The notes under the pieces were generated by a model, which had not been told where the DNA came from, did no database searches, and worked only from the letters and a program-made list of their open reading frames with translations. The position numbers and the translations under genes were made by a program. A DNA stretch of 7,862 nt from Betaproteobacteria bacterium (GTDB lineage: Bacteria; Pseudomonadota; Gammaproteobacteria; Burkholderiales; Rhodocyclaceae), in assembly GCA_028065725.1 (NCBI GenBank), contig JAPTVL010000348.1:1-7862 (forward strand). Direction: 5' to 3'. This document shows positions 1-5,529 of the stretch, one piece after another (within the stretch, counting starts at the first letter, position 1; each line of letters begins with the position of its first letter).

Positions 1-200
1 TGGAACTCGACGCCACGCCGCGCCCGCAATGGCTGGGGCTGTCGCTCAAGGCGCACACGCCATTGGACGAGACCCATGCGACAGTGGAATTCGTCGCCCG
101 CTACAAGCTCAATGGCCGCGCGTTCAAGTTGCACGAGACCAGCCGCTTCGAGAAGCGGGACGGGCGCTGGCTGTATGTCGGCGGCGAGATACATGAATAA
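1..200 (+). CDS. YchJ-family (UPF0225-like) protein, C-terminal part only
   Basis: The reading frame is open from the window edge (first full codon at base 3) to TAA at 198-200, giving the last 65 residues of a protein that starts upstream. The visible segment contains WLGLSLKA, ATVEFVARYK, LHETSRFEKRDGRWLYVGGEI. This resembles the central NTF2-like domain of YchJ/UPF0225 proteins, in which a phrase like 'TVEFVARY...G....HE.SRF....GRW.Y..G' is typical. Many family members also carry zinc-binding SEC-C motifs; none is visible here, so if present they lie upstream. The biochemical role of the family is not established. The gene ends 24 bases before the VOC gene and on the same strand, so the two may be co-transcribed. 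Nothing links it to nitrogen fixation; it is probably the chromosomal flank of the nif cluster. Family assignment is by pattern recognition from a fragment. Confidence 0.7.
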   Translation, partial: ELDATPRPQWLGLSLKAHTPLDETHATVEFVARYKLNGRAFKLHETSRFEKRDGRWLYVGGEIHE

Positions 201-224
201 GAACCCGCGAATGAAGGAGGCGTG

Positions 225-665
225 ATGCGTGCGCTCAAGCTGGGCCATGCCGTATTGAAAGTACGCAGTCTGGCGTCGTCGGTGCCGTTCTATCGCGACG
301 TACTCGGGCTCACCGAAGTCGCGCGCCACGGCGGCCGCATGGTGTTCTTCTCGTGCGGCGAGAACCACCACGACCTCGCGCTGCTGGAGATCGGTGCGCA
401 GGCGCAGTCGCCCGAGGATCATCAGATCGGCCTGTATCACCTGGCGTTCAAGGTCGGCGATTCGCTGGACGAACTGCGCGCCTGCCGCGACCACCTCGCC
501 GCGCACGGCGTCGAACTCGCCGGCCAGTCCGACCATCGCGTCAGCCAGGCGCTGTATTGCCACGACCCCGACGGCATCCTGATCGAACTCTACGTCGACG
601 CCGACCCGGCCCTGTGGCGCGACGACCCGGGGGCCGTAGCCTATGTAGGCGCACTGAAGCTGTAG
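225..665 (+). CDS. VOC (glyoxalase/extradiol dioxygenase fold) family metalloprotein
   Basis: A 146-residue protein of the vicinal oxygen chelate superfamily. It opens with LGHAVLKVRSL followed by FYRDVLGL (residues 22-29), the usual first beta-alpha unit of the fold. Likely metal ligands are H8, H72 (in YHLAFKV) and E121 (in DPDGILIELYVD), the two-His/one-Glu arrangement of type I extradiol dioxygenases and relatives. The final stretch, ending near PALWRDDP, is like that of catechol-2,3-dioxygenase-type VOC proteins. The substrate cannot be read from sequence, and a single-domain member of this size could be a dioxygenase, a glyoxalase-like enzyme or a resistance-type binder. A GTG lies in frame at 222, but the strong AAGGAGG ribosome site ends at 220, leaving one base of spacing. 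The ATG at 225 is therefore preferred. A terminator-like hairpin follows 12 bases after the stop, separating it from nifA. Confidence 0.85.
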   Translation: MRALKLGHAVLKVRSLASSVPFYRDVLGLTEVARHGGRMVFFSCGENHHDLALLEIGAQAQSPEDHQIGLYHLAFKVGDSLDELRACRDHLAAHGVELAGQSDHRVSQALYCHDPDGILIELYVDADPALWRDDPGAVAYVGALKL

Positions 666-676
666 GGACGATTGAA

Positions 677-709
677 TGAACAAAACCGCGCGTGCGCGGG
701 CTTTGTTCA
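677..709 (+). terminator. Terminator-like hairpin between the VOC gene and nifA
   Basis: An 8-bp outer stem pairs TGAACAAA (677-684) with TTTGTTCA (702-709). Inside it, after a small asymmetric internal loop, CCGCGC (686-691) faces GCGCGG (694-699), leaving an effective four-base loop. The GC-rich core is flanked by an A-rich left side and a T-rich right side (CTTTGTT), the layout of a rho-independent terminator that could act in either direction. It starts 12 bases after the VOC stop codon and lies upstream of the nifA promoter. The T-run is interrupted, so efficiency is uncertain. Confidence 0.6.
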
Positions 710-765
710 GCTTCCCGCACAAGTAATGGCTGTCCGGTTTTCTACCCTGCGCGGTGTAATGGCAC

Positions 766-781
766 TGGCACATTATTTGCA
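766..781 (+). promoter_or_regulatory. Sigma-54 (-24/-12) promoter of nifA
   Basis: TGGCAC at 766-771, five bases, then TTGCA at 777-781 matches the sigma-54 consensus TGGCAC-N5-TTGCW with no mismatch. The invariant GG (767-768) and GC (779-780) are separated by the required 10 bases. The predicted transcript start is near base 792, giving a leader of about 59 bases before the nifA ATG at 851. A second TGGCAC at 760-765 abuts the element but has no -12 partner. No exact TGT-N10-ACA NifA site lies upstream. The best near match is TGT-N10-ACC at 731-746, close to the promoter. Whether NtrC, NifA or another activator works here is not settled by the sequence. Confidence 0.88.
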
Positions 782-850
782 TGCATAAAAGACACGGCAG
801 TCAGATTTGTTTTTTTACGGGCCCGAAACCGGCCCAGCGGGGTTAGAAAT

Positions 851-2473
851 ATGTGCGCGTCCCAAAGGCTAGAGGCAAGTGTCGAGCTTGCAACCATCTA
901 TGAAATCAGCAAGATACTGAGTTCATCTCTCGATCTGAACAAGACCGCGAGGGAAGTGCTCGGCGTGCTTTCTTCCCATCTCAAGATGCGGCGGGGCATG
1001 GTCAGTTTGGTGCAGCCGTCGGGCGACCTGCACGTTGTTGAGGCGACCGGCATGTCGGCCGAGGCTGCCCAGCGCGGGCGGTTTCGCAAGGGCGAGGGCA
1101 TCACCGGCAAAATCCTGGAAACGGGCGTGCCCATGGTGGTGCCGGACGTGGCGAAAGAGCCGCTGTTCCTGAACCGCACGGGTTCGCGCAGCCTGGGCGA
1201 GGGCAGGGTGGTCGCCTTCATCGGCGTGCCGATCAAGCAGGGACGGGTAACCATCGGCGTGCTCAGCGTTGACCGCGAAGTGGACAGCGCGCCGATGAAT
1301 TTCGAATCGGATGTCCGCTTCCTGGCCATGATCGCCAACCTGATCGGACAGACCGCGCGCCTGCACCAAAATGTGGCAGCCGAACGCGATGAACTGATGC
1401 AGCGGCAGCAGCGCATGCAGAAGGAACTGCAGGGCAAGTACAGCCTGGACAACGTCATCGGCCGCAGCAAGCGCATGCAGGAGGTGTTCGCCGAAGTGCA
1501 CCAGGCGTCGCCCGGAAAGTCGACCGTGCTGCTGCGCGGCGAAAGCGGCACCGGCAAGGAAGTCATCGCCCGCTCGATCCACTACCTGAGCCCGCGCAAG
1601 GACGCGCCCTTCGTCAAGGTCAACTGTGCCGCCCTGTCCGAAACCCTGCTCGAATCCGAACTGTTCGGGCACGAGAAAGGCTCGTTCACCGGCGCGACGC
1701 AGGAACGCAAGGGACGCTTCGAAATGGCGCAGGGCGGCACGCTGTTCCTGGACGAACTCGGGGAAATCTCGGCGTCGTTCCAGACCAAGCTGCTGCGCGT
1801 GCTGCAGGAACGGGAATTCGAGCGCGTGGGCGGCAACAAGTCGATCAAGGTGGACGTGCGCCTGATCGCCGCCACCAACCGCAACATGGAGGAGGACGTG
1901 GCCAAGGGAACCTTCCGCGCCGACCTCTACTACCGCGTCAACGTGGTGAGCATCTTCCTGCCGCCGCTGCGCGAGCGGCGCGAAGACATTCCCCTGCTGA
2001 TCGCGCACTTCCTGGACAAGTTCAACAAGGACAACGGCCGCAAGCTTTCCATCTCGCCGGAAGCCGTGGACGTGATGCTCAAGTGCAACTGGCCCGGCAA
2101 TGTGCGCGAACTGGAGAATTGCGTGGAACGCACCGCGACCATGACGCGGTCCAACGCGATCCAGGATGTGGATTTGCCGTGCCAGCAGAACAAGTGCTTC
2201 TCGCAGGTACTGCAGCACTATGGCCAGGCGCAGCAATCAATCCCGATCGCTTTTGTGTCTCCAGCGGAAAGCCTGCCGGAGGTATCCGGCGGCGGTTTCG
2301 GCGGGGCGCCTGGCGGCGATGAGCCGGCCTTCATGACCGAACGCGAGCGCCTGGTGTGGGCCCTGGAACAATGCGGATGGGTGCAGGCGAAAGCGGCGCG
2401 CCTGCTGAATCTGACGCCGCGCCAGATCGGCTACGCGCTGTCGAAATACAACATCGAAGTCAAACGACTTTAA
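851..2473 (+). CDS. nifA: NifA, sigma-54-dependent activator of nif genes (Cys-motif, oxygen-sensitive class)
   Basis: A 540-residue transcription activator that would bind upstream sites and use ATP hydrolysis to open sigma-54 promoters of nif operons. An N-terminal GAF domain (about residues 13-150, beginning ELATIYEISKILSSSLDL) is followed by a short coiled linker. The AAA+ domain runs from about 200 to 435, with Walker A GESGTGKE (230-237), sigma-54 contact loop GSFTGA (277-282) and Walker B LFLDE (D301, E302). At the end of the AAA+ domain and in the interdomain linker, C412-X11-C424-X19-C444-X4-C449 reproduces the cysteine motif known from NifL-independent, oxygen-sensitive NifA proteins. 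After a Gly/Pro-rich linker, a Fis-type helix-turn-helix ends the protein (about 495-540; AKAARLLNLTPRQIGYALSKY). The frame stays open back to 692, but that would put the start before the sigma-54 promoter. ATG 851 is the first start after the predicted transcript start and matches the usual NifA beginning; its ribosome site is weak. The loop carries Ser where GAFTGA has Ala. Confidence 0.97.
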   Translation: MCASQRLEASVELATIYEISKILSSSLDLNKTAREVLGVLSSHLKMRRGMVSLVQPSGDLHVVEATGMSAEAAQRGRFRKGEGITGKILETGVPMVVPDVAKEPLFLNRTGSRSLGEGRVVAFIGVPIKQGRVTIGVLSVDREVDSAPMNFESDVRFLAMIANLIGQTARLHQNVAAERDELMQRQQRMQKELQGKYSLDNVIGRSKRMQEVFAEVHQASPGKSTVLLRGESGTGKEVIARSIHYLSPRKDAPFVKVNCAALSETLLESELFGHEKGSFTGATQERKGRFEMAQGGTLFLDELGEISASFQTKLLRVLQEREFERVGGNKSIKVDVRLIAATNRNMEEDVAKGTFRADLYYRVNVVSIFLPPLRERREDIPLLIAHFLDKFNKDNGRKLSISPEAVDVMLKCNWPGNVRELENCVERTATMTRSNAIQDVDLPCQQNKCFSQVLQHYGQAQQSIPIAFVSPAESLPEVSGGGFGGAPGGDEPAFMTERERLVWALEQCGWVQAKAARLLNLTPRQIGYALSKYNIEVKRL

Positions 2474-2481
2474 GCGTTGCG

Positions 2482-2507
2482 CGCGGTTGTCGATGCAGAC
2501 AGCCGCG
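2482..2507 (+). terminator. Stable hairpin just after nifA
   Basis: CGCGGTTGTC (2482-2491) pairs with GACAGCCGCG (2498-2507) over 10 bp, with one G-U pair and a six-base loop, starting 8 bases after the nifA TAA. There is no clear T-run behind it, so it is not a textbook intrinsic terminator. It could mark the nifA 3' end, protect the message from exonucleases, or partly block read-through into the nifB operon, which has its own promoter. Confidence 0.45.
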
Positions 2508-2531
2508 TCCGCGATCCGCCGCCTTTCCCCC

Positions 2532-2547
2532 TGTAGCCTTCCCGACA
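2532..2547 (+). promoter_or_regulatory. NifA upstream activator sequence, distal
   Basis: TGT (2532-2534), ten bases, ACA (2545-2547): an exact match to the NifA-binding consensus TGT-N10-ACA. Its centre lies about 131 bases upstream of the predicted nifB transcript start (about 2671), within the usual range for NifA sites. It forms a pair with the site at 2572-2587. Confidence 0.85.
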
Positions 2548-2571
2548 ATTCCTTCCCCGGCAATCTCCATT

Positions 2572-2587
2572 TGTAGCAACTGCAACA
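2572..2587 (+). promoter_or_regulatory. NifA upstream activator sequence, proximal
   Basis: TGT (2572-2574), ten bases, ACA (2585-2587): a second exact TGT-N10-ACA. It is centred about 91 bases before the predicted transcript start and exactly 40 bp from the distal site. That is close to four helical turns, so both sites would face the same side of the DNA. Confidence 0.85.
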
Positions 2588-2618
2588 AACGCGAGGTTCG
2601 CGCTAAGTGATTCAATCT

Positions 2619-2643
2619 TCAGGAATTTAAGCAAATTTCCTGA
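2619..2643. repeat. Inverted repeat abutting the nifB promoter
   Basis: TCAGGAA (2619-2625) and TTCCTGA (2637-2643) are perfect 7-bp inverted arms around an 11-base AT-rich spacer. The right arm ends one base before the -24 box at 2645. The dyad could be an operator for a further regulator, or its AT-rich spacer could simply aid bending between the NifA sites and polymerase. No good match to the IHF consensus was found. Confidence 0.5.
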
Positions 2644-2644
2644 G

Positions 2645-2660
2645 TGGCATGCTTGTTGCT
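2645..2660 (+). promoter_or_regulatory. Sigma-54 (-24/-12) promoter of the nifB operon
   Basis: TGGCAT (2645-2650), five bases, TTGCT (2656-2660). It has the GG (2646-2647) and GC (2658-2659) at the required 10-base separation and one mismatch (T for C) in the -24 box. The predicted transcript start is near 2671. Two exact NifA sites upstream make this a NifA-activated promoter. With no other promoter or clear terminator seen downstream, it probably drives everything from nifB through nifS. Confidence 0.9.
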
Positions 2661-2689
2661 GAACAGCTCCTGTAAGAACCCATTTAGCG

Positions 2690-2711
2690 GGCGATCGATT
2701 TCACGATCGCC
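2690..2711 (+). promoter_or_regulatory. Perfect hairpin in the nifB mRNA leader
   Basis: GGCGATCG (2690-2697) pairs with CGATCGCC (2704-2711), eight unbroken base pairs around a six-base loop. It lies inside the predicted 5' leader (about 2671-2738). It ends 16 bases before the nifB ribosome site CAGGAG (2727-2732), so it does not cover it. Possible roles are mRNA stabilisation or a protein-binding site; the sequence alone does not say which. Confidence 0.5.
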
Positions 2712-2738
2712 ATCGGTTGAAGCGGACAGGAGCCAAGT

Positions 2739-4298
2739 ATGGACAATCAGGCAAGTGTGGCGAACGCAGGAAATGACCAGGGCACGTCGCTGGACCAGAT
2801 CATGCAACAGGTGGCCGAGCACAAGGGGTGCGGCACGTCCGGCGAGGGCGGGAAAGCCAGTTGCGGCTCGTCCGGCGGACCGGAGGACATGGCGCCGGAG
2901 GTGTGGGAAAAGGTAAAGAACCATCCCTGCTACAGCGAGGAGGCGCATCACCATTACGCACGCATGCACGTGGCGGTGGCGCCGGCGTGCAATATCCAGT
3001 GCAACTACTGCAATCGCAAATACGACTGCGCCAACGAAAGCCGTCCCGGCGTGGTGAGCGAGAAGCTCACCCCGGAGCAGGCGTCCAGAAAGGTGCTGGC
3101 CGTGGCCTCCACCATTCCGCAAATGACCGTGCTGGGCATCGCCGGACCGGGCGACCCACTTGCCAATCCGGCAAAAACCTTCAAGACCTTCGAGCTGATC
3201 TACAACGCCGCGCCCGACATCAAGCTGTGTCTTTCGACCAACGGCCTGGCATTGCCGGACCATGTCGAGACCATCAAGAAGTTCAACGTCGACCACGTGA
3301 CCATCACCATCAACATGGTCGATCCGGAAGTCGGGCAGCACATCTATCCGTGGATCTTCTGGAAGAACAAGCGCATCACCGGCATCGAAGCCGCCAGGAT
3401 ACTCACCGAACGGCAGATGCTGGGCCTCGAGATGCTGACCGAGGCCGGCATTCTGTGCAAAGTGAATTCGGTGATGATCCCCGGCATCAACGACCAGCAC
3501 CTGATCGAGGTCAACAAGGCGGTCAAATCGCGCGGCGCCTTCCTGCACAACATCATGCCGCTCATTTCCGCGCCGGAACACGGCACGGTGTTCGGCCTCA
3601 ACGGCCAGCGCGGACCCACGGCGCAGGAACTGAAAGCGCTGCAGGACAACTGCGAAGGCGAGATGAACATGATGCGCCACTGCCGCCAGTGCCGCGCCGA
3701 TGCGGTGGGCCTGCTGGGCGAGGACCGCTCGTCCGAGTTCAGTACTGAAAAAGTCATGGAGATGGACATTCAGTACGACGCCGAGGGCCGCAAAGCCTAT
3801 CAGCAGCAGGTGGAGCAGGAACGCCAGGCCACGGTGGCGGCCAGGGAAGCCGAGATGGCCGATCTGGAGGCGGAGTTCAGCGATGTGAAGATTCTGATCG
3901 CCGTCGCCACCAAGGGCCACGGCCGGGTCAACGAACACTTCGGGCATGCGCAGGAGTTCCAGATTTACGAACTCAGCACCGAGGGTTCCAAGTTCGTCGG
4001 CCACCGCCGCGTCGACCTCTACTGCCAGGGCGGCTTCGGCGAGGAAGACACCCTGCCGACCGTGATCCGCGCCATCAACGACTGCGTCGCCGTGTTCGTG
4101 GCCAAGATCGGCGGCTGCCCGAAGGACAGCCTGAAAGCGGCGGGCATCGACCCGGTGGACAAGTACGCGCACGAGTTCATCGAACAGTCGGCGGTGAAGT
4201 ACTTCAAGGAATACCTGGCGAAAGTGAAGTCCGGCGAAATCGTTCACGCCGCCCGCGGCGATGCCGACATCCGCCAGGGCGCCTACATCGCCGCCTGA
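2739..4298 (+). CDS. nifB: NifB, radical-SAM FeMo-cofactor biosynthesis protein with NifX/NafY-like C-terminal domain
   Basis: A 519-residue enzyme that makes NifB-co, the [8Fe-9S-C] precursor of the nitrogenase cofactor, by joining two [4Fe-4S] units and inserting a SAM-derived carbon. The radical-SAM core (about residues 70-330) has the cluster motif C84-NIQ-C88-NY-C91, preceded by [14 protein letters not shown] as usual in NifB. The [12 protein letters not shown] segment fits the SAM-binding region. The conserved C315-RQ-C318 pair follows, part of the extra cysteine set that holds the substrate clusters. A charged, probably helical linker (about 345-382) leads to a C-terminal dinitrogenase-cofactor-binding domain of the NifX/NafY type (about 384-490: [21 protein letters not shown]). 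This is the two-domain proteobacterial form and full length. ATG 2739 has CAGGAG six bases upstream. It is the first gene of the operon behind a NifA/sigma-54 promoter, with its ferredoxin gene 39 bases downstream. Confidence 0.98.
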   Translation: MDNQASVANAGNDQGTSLDQIMQQVAEHKGCGTSGEGGKASCGSSGGPEDMAPEVWEKVKNHPCYSEEAHHHYARMHVAVAPACNIQCNYCNRKYDCANESRPGVVSEKLTPEQASRKVLAVASTIPQMTVLGIAGPGDPLANPAKTFKTFELIYNAAPDIKLCLSTNGLALPDHVETIKKFNVDHVTITINMVDPEVGQHIYPWIFWKNKRITGIEAARILTERQMLGLEMLTEAGILCKVNSVMIPGINDQHLIEVNKAVKSRGAFLHNIMPLISAPEHGTVFGLNGQRGPTAQELKALQDNCEGEMNMMRHCRQCRADAVGLLGEDRSSEFSTEKVMEMDIQYDAEGRKAYQQQVEQERQATVAAREAEMADLEAEFSDVKILIAVATKGHGRVNEHFGHAQEFQIYELSTEGSKFVGHRRVDLYCQGGFGEEDTLPTVIRAINDCVAVFVAKIGGCPKDSLKAAGIDPVDKYAHEFIEQSAVKYFKEYLAKVKSGEIVHAARGDADIRQGAYIAA

Positions 4299-4337
4299 AA
4301 TTGATTCGTATACGCAACTGTTAAGGAGAGCAAGACC

Positions 4338-4559
4338 ATGGCATTCAAGATCATCACCTCCCAATGCACCGCCTGTTCGGCCTGCGAACCGGAGTGTCCC
4401 AACAACGCCATCCGCGAGAAGGACGGCACTTTCATCATCAAGCCGGAGAAGTGCACCGAGTGCATCGGCTACTTCGACGACCCGCAGTGTGTCGCGGTCT
4501 GCCCGGTCGACGACACCTGCGTGATCGACAACAGTTTCCCGCGCTACGTGGCGGCCTAG
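4338..4559 (+). CDS. fdxN: FdxN-type 2[4Fe-4S] ferredoxin
   Basis: A 73-residue soluble ferredoxin. The first cluster motif is C10-X2-C13-X2-C16-X3-C20-P. The second is C39-X2-C42-X8-C51-X3-C55-P, with the longer eight-residue insertion typical of nif-linked FdxN proteins. A ninth cysteine (C61) lies after the second motif. In other diazotrophs the ferredoxin encoded beside nifB supplies electrons to, or otherwise supports, NifB-co synthesis; the position directly after nifB suggests the same here. The start at 4338 follows AAGGAG (4323-4328) at nine bases' spacing. The next gene begins six bases after its stop, and the stop codon TAG overlaps the next ribosome site. The symbol is given by family and context. 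Confidence 0.93.
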   Translation: MAFKIITSQCTACSACEPECPNNAIREKDGTFIIKPEKCTECIGYFDDPQCVAVCPVDDTCVIDNSFPRYVAA

Positions 4560-4565
4560 GAGAGC

Positions 4566-4943
4566 ATGATGGAACTGTCCCTTACGCCTGCCGCCGAGAA
4601 GTTCGTGCGCCGCATGGTCCGTTTCAGCAGCGCCGGCGAGAGCGGCGGCTTCCGCCTCACGGTGAGCGCCGGCGGCTGCTCCGGGCTGGCCTCCGAATTC
4701 ACCGTGGAGTCGACGCCGCTGCCCGGCGATGCGGTGATCGAGGTCAACGGCGTCAAGCTCTTCCTGCCGGCGGAAAGCCGCCTGCTGCTGCAAGGGGCGA
4801 CCATCGATTTCGCGGATACGCCGACCAACAGCGGGCTGACCTTCGTCACGCCGAATTCGCCGTCCTGCGCCTGCAGCAGTTCCAGCAGCAGTGGGGTGTC
4901 CAGCATCGACATCTCCGGCATCGGCCACGGCCACAAGCATTGA
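4566..4943 (+). CDS. IscA/HesB (A-type) iron-sulfur carrier, nif-associated
   Basis: A 125-residue A-type carrier likely to accept Fe-S units and pass them to nif proteins; often annotated as nif-specific IscA or HesB-like. The three cysteines expected of the family are C38 (in SAGGCSGL), C101 and C103. The C-terminal pair reads C-A-C, where IscA has C-G-C. The core (LFLPAESRLLLQGATIDFADT, split here over residues 65-85) fits the fold. After the CAC motif comes an unusual tail: a serine run, then GIGHGHKH, giving three histidines at the end. Two ATG codons are adjacent (4566 and 4569). AGGAG at 4558-4562 is three bases from the first and six from the second, so the true start may be 4569. It sits between the ferredoxin and TPR genes, consistent with Fe-S supply to NifB or nitrogenase. 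Confidence 0.9.
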   Translation: MMELSLTPAAEKFVRRMVRFSSAGESGGFRLTVSAGGCSGLASEFTVESTPLPGDAVIEVNGVKLFLPAESRLLLQGATIDFADTPTNSGLTFVTPNSPSCACSSSSSSGVSSIDISGIGHGHKH

Positions 4944-4962
4944 GGCGAGGAAGGGTGAGGTC

Positions 4963-5529
4963 ATGGCGGATCAATGTGCAATGGAGGGCGGGATCGTGAC
5001 GGCAAACCCCGCCGTGCCGGCGGACATGGATCCCGAATGGCTGGAGCGCACCTGTTTTGGCGGCCACCTGCCGGAGCAGGTCGAGCAGCACCTGCGTCTG
5101 GCCGGCCTCAACTACCAGCACGACGAGATCGCCGAGCGTCATCTGTTCCAGGCGCAGGCCCTGGCGCCAGGTCACGCCGCCGTGCTGATCGCGCTGTACC
5201 GCTTCTATTTCTACAAGGGGCGCCTCGCCGATGCGCTCGAGGTGGCCGAGCGTTGCCTGGCCAAGGCCGCGCGCGACAACCGCCTGAACGAAGACTGGCG
5301 CCGCGTGCGGCAGGGCGATGCGGAATTCGGCAGCTACGACGCCATCCTGCCGCGCTTCTACCTGTTCACCCTGAAGGCCTGGGGCTACCTGCAGATGCGC
5401 CTGGGAGGGCTGGAGGAAAGCCATGCCGCGTTGACGAAGATGCTGGAGCTCGACCCGAGCGACAAATTGAACGCCACGGTGCTGCTCAAGGTGCTGGCCC
5501 GTCACGGACAGGAGGACGAGGATGAGTGA
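4963..5529 (+). CDS. TPR-repeat protein of the nif operon, role unknown
   Basis: A 188-residue soluble protein rich in helices. It has tetratricopeptide-like units at about residues 45-100 (AERHLFQAQALAPGHAAVLIALYRF, then GRLADALEVAERCL) and about 137-170 (AWGYLQMRLGGLEESHAALT, then KMLELDPSD). A region between them (about 105-135) does not follow the repeat. No catalytic motif, signal peptide or membrane segment is visible. TPR folds usually bind partner proteins, so a scaffold or chaperone role in nitrogenase assembly is plausible but inferred only from context. The start at 4963 follows a purine-rich stretch (GAGGAAGGG, 4947-4955); upstream in-frame codons lie inside the IscA-like gene. 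The gene overlaps the LRV gene by eight bases, and the LRV ribosome site lies within its last codons, so the two are probably translationally coupled. Confidence 0.85.
   Translation: MADQCAMEGGIVTANPAVPADMDPEWLERTCFGGHLPEQVEQHLRLAGLNYQHDEIAERHLFQAQALAPGHAAVLIALYRFYFYKGRLADALEVAERCLAKAARDNRLNEDWRRVRQGDAEFGSYDAILPRFYLFTLKAWGYLQMRLGGLEESHAALTKMLELDPSDKLNATVLLKVLARHGQEDEDE

Noticed and set aside
731..746. A possible NifA site, TGT-N10-ACC, upstream of nifA
   Set aside because: It has one mismatch in the essential triplets and is closer to the promoter than usual, so it is too weak to annotate as a site.
807..835. A T-rich run followed by a 5-bp GGGCC/GGCCC stem in the nifA leader as a terminator
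   Set aside because: The T-run precedes the stem on the + strand and becomes an A-run on the - strand, so the order is wrong for an intrinsic terminator in either direction.
692..850. A 53-residue N-terminal extension of NifA from a GTG at 692
   Set aside because: The start would lie upstream of the sigma-54 promoter and inside the terminator-like hairpin. The extra residues do not resemble any NifA N-terminus.
923..2236. A 437-codon open frame on the minus strand across nifA
   Set aside because: It is antisense to a fully conserved nifA with low-complexity composition and no recognisable motif; a GC-driven shadow.
4307..4314. The 8-bp palindrome CGTATACG between nifB and fdxN
   Set aside because: Short and expected by chance at this length, with no second copy at other start regions of the operon.
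2619..4964. A 781-codon open frame on the minus strand across nifB, fdxN and the IscA-like gene
   Set aside because: It is antisense to three clearly recognised genes. Its translation is rich in Ala, Gly, Val, His and Arg with no family pattern, as expected from the complement of high-GC codons.
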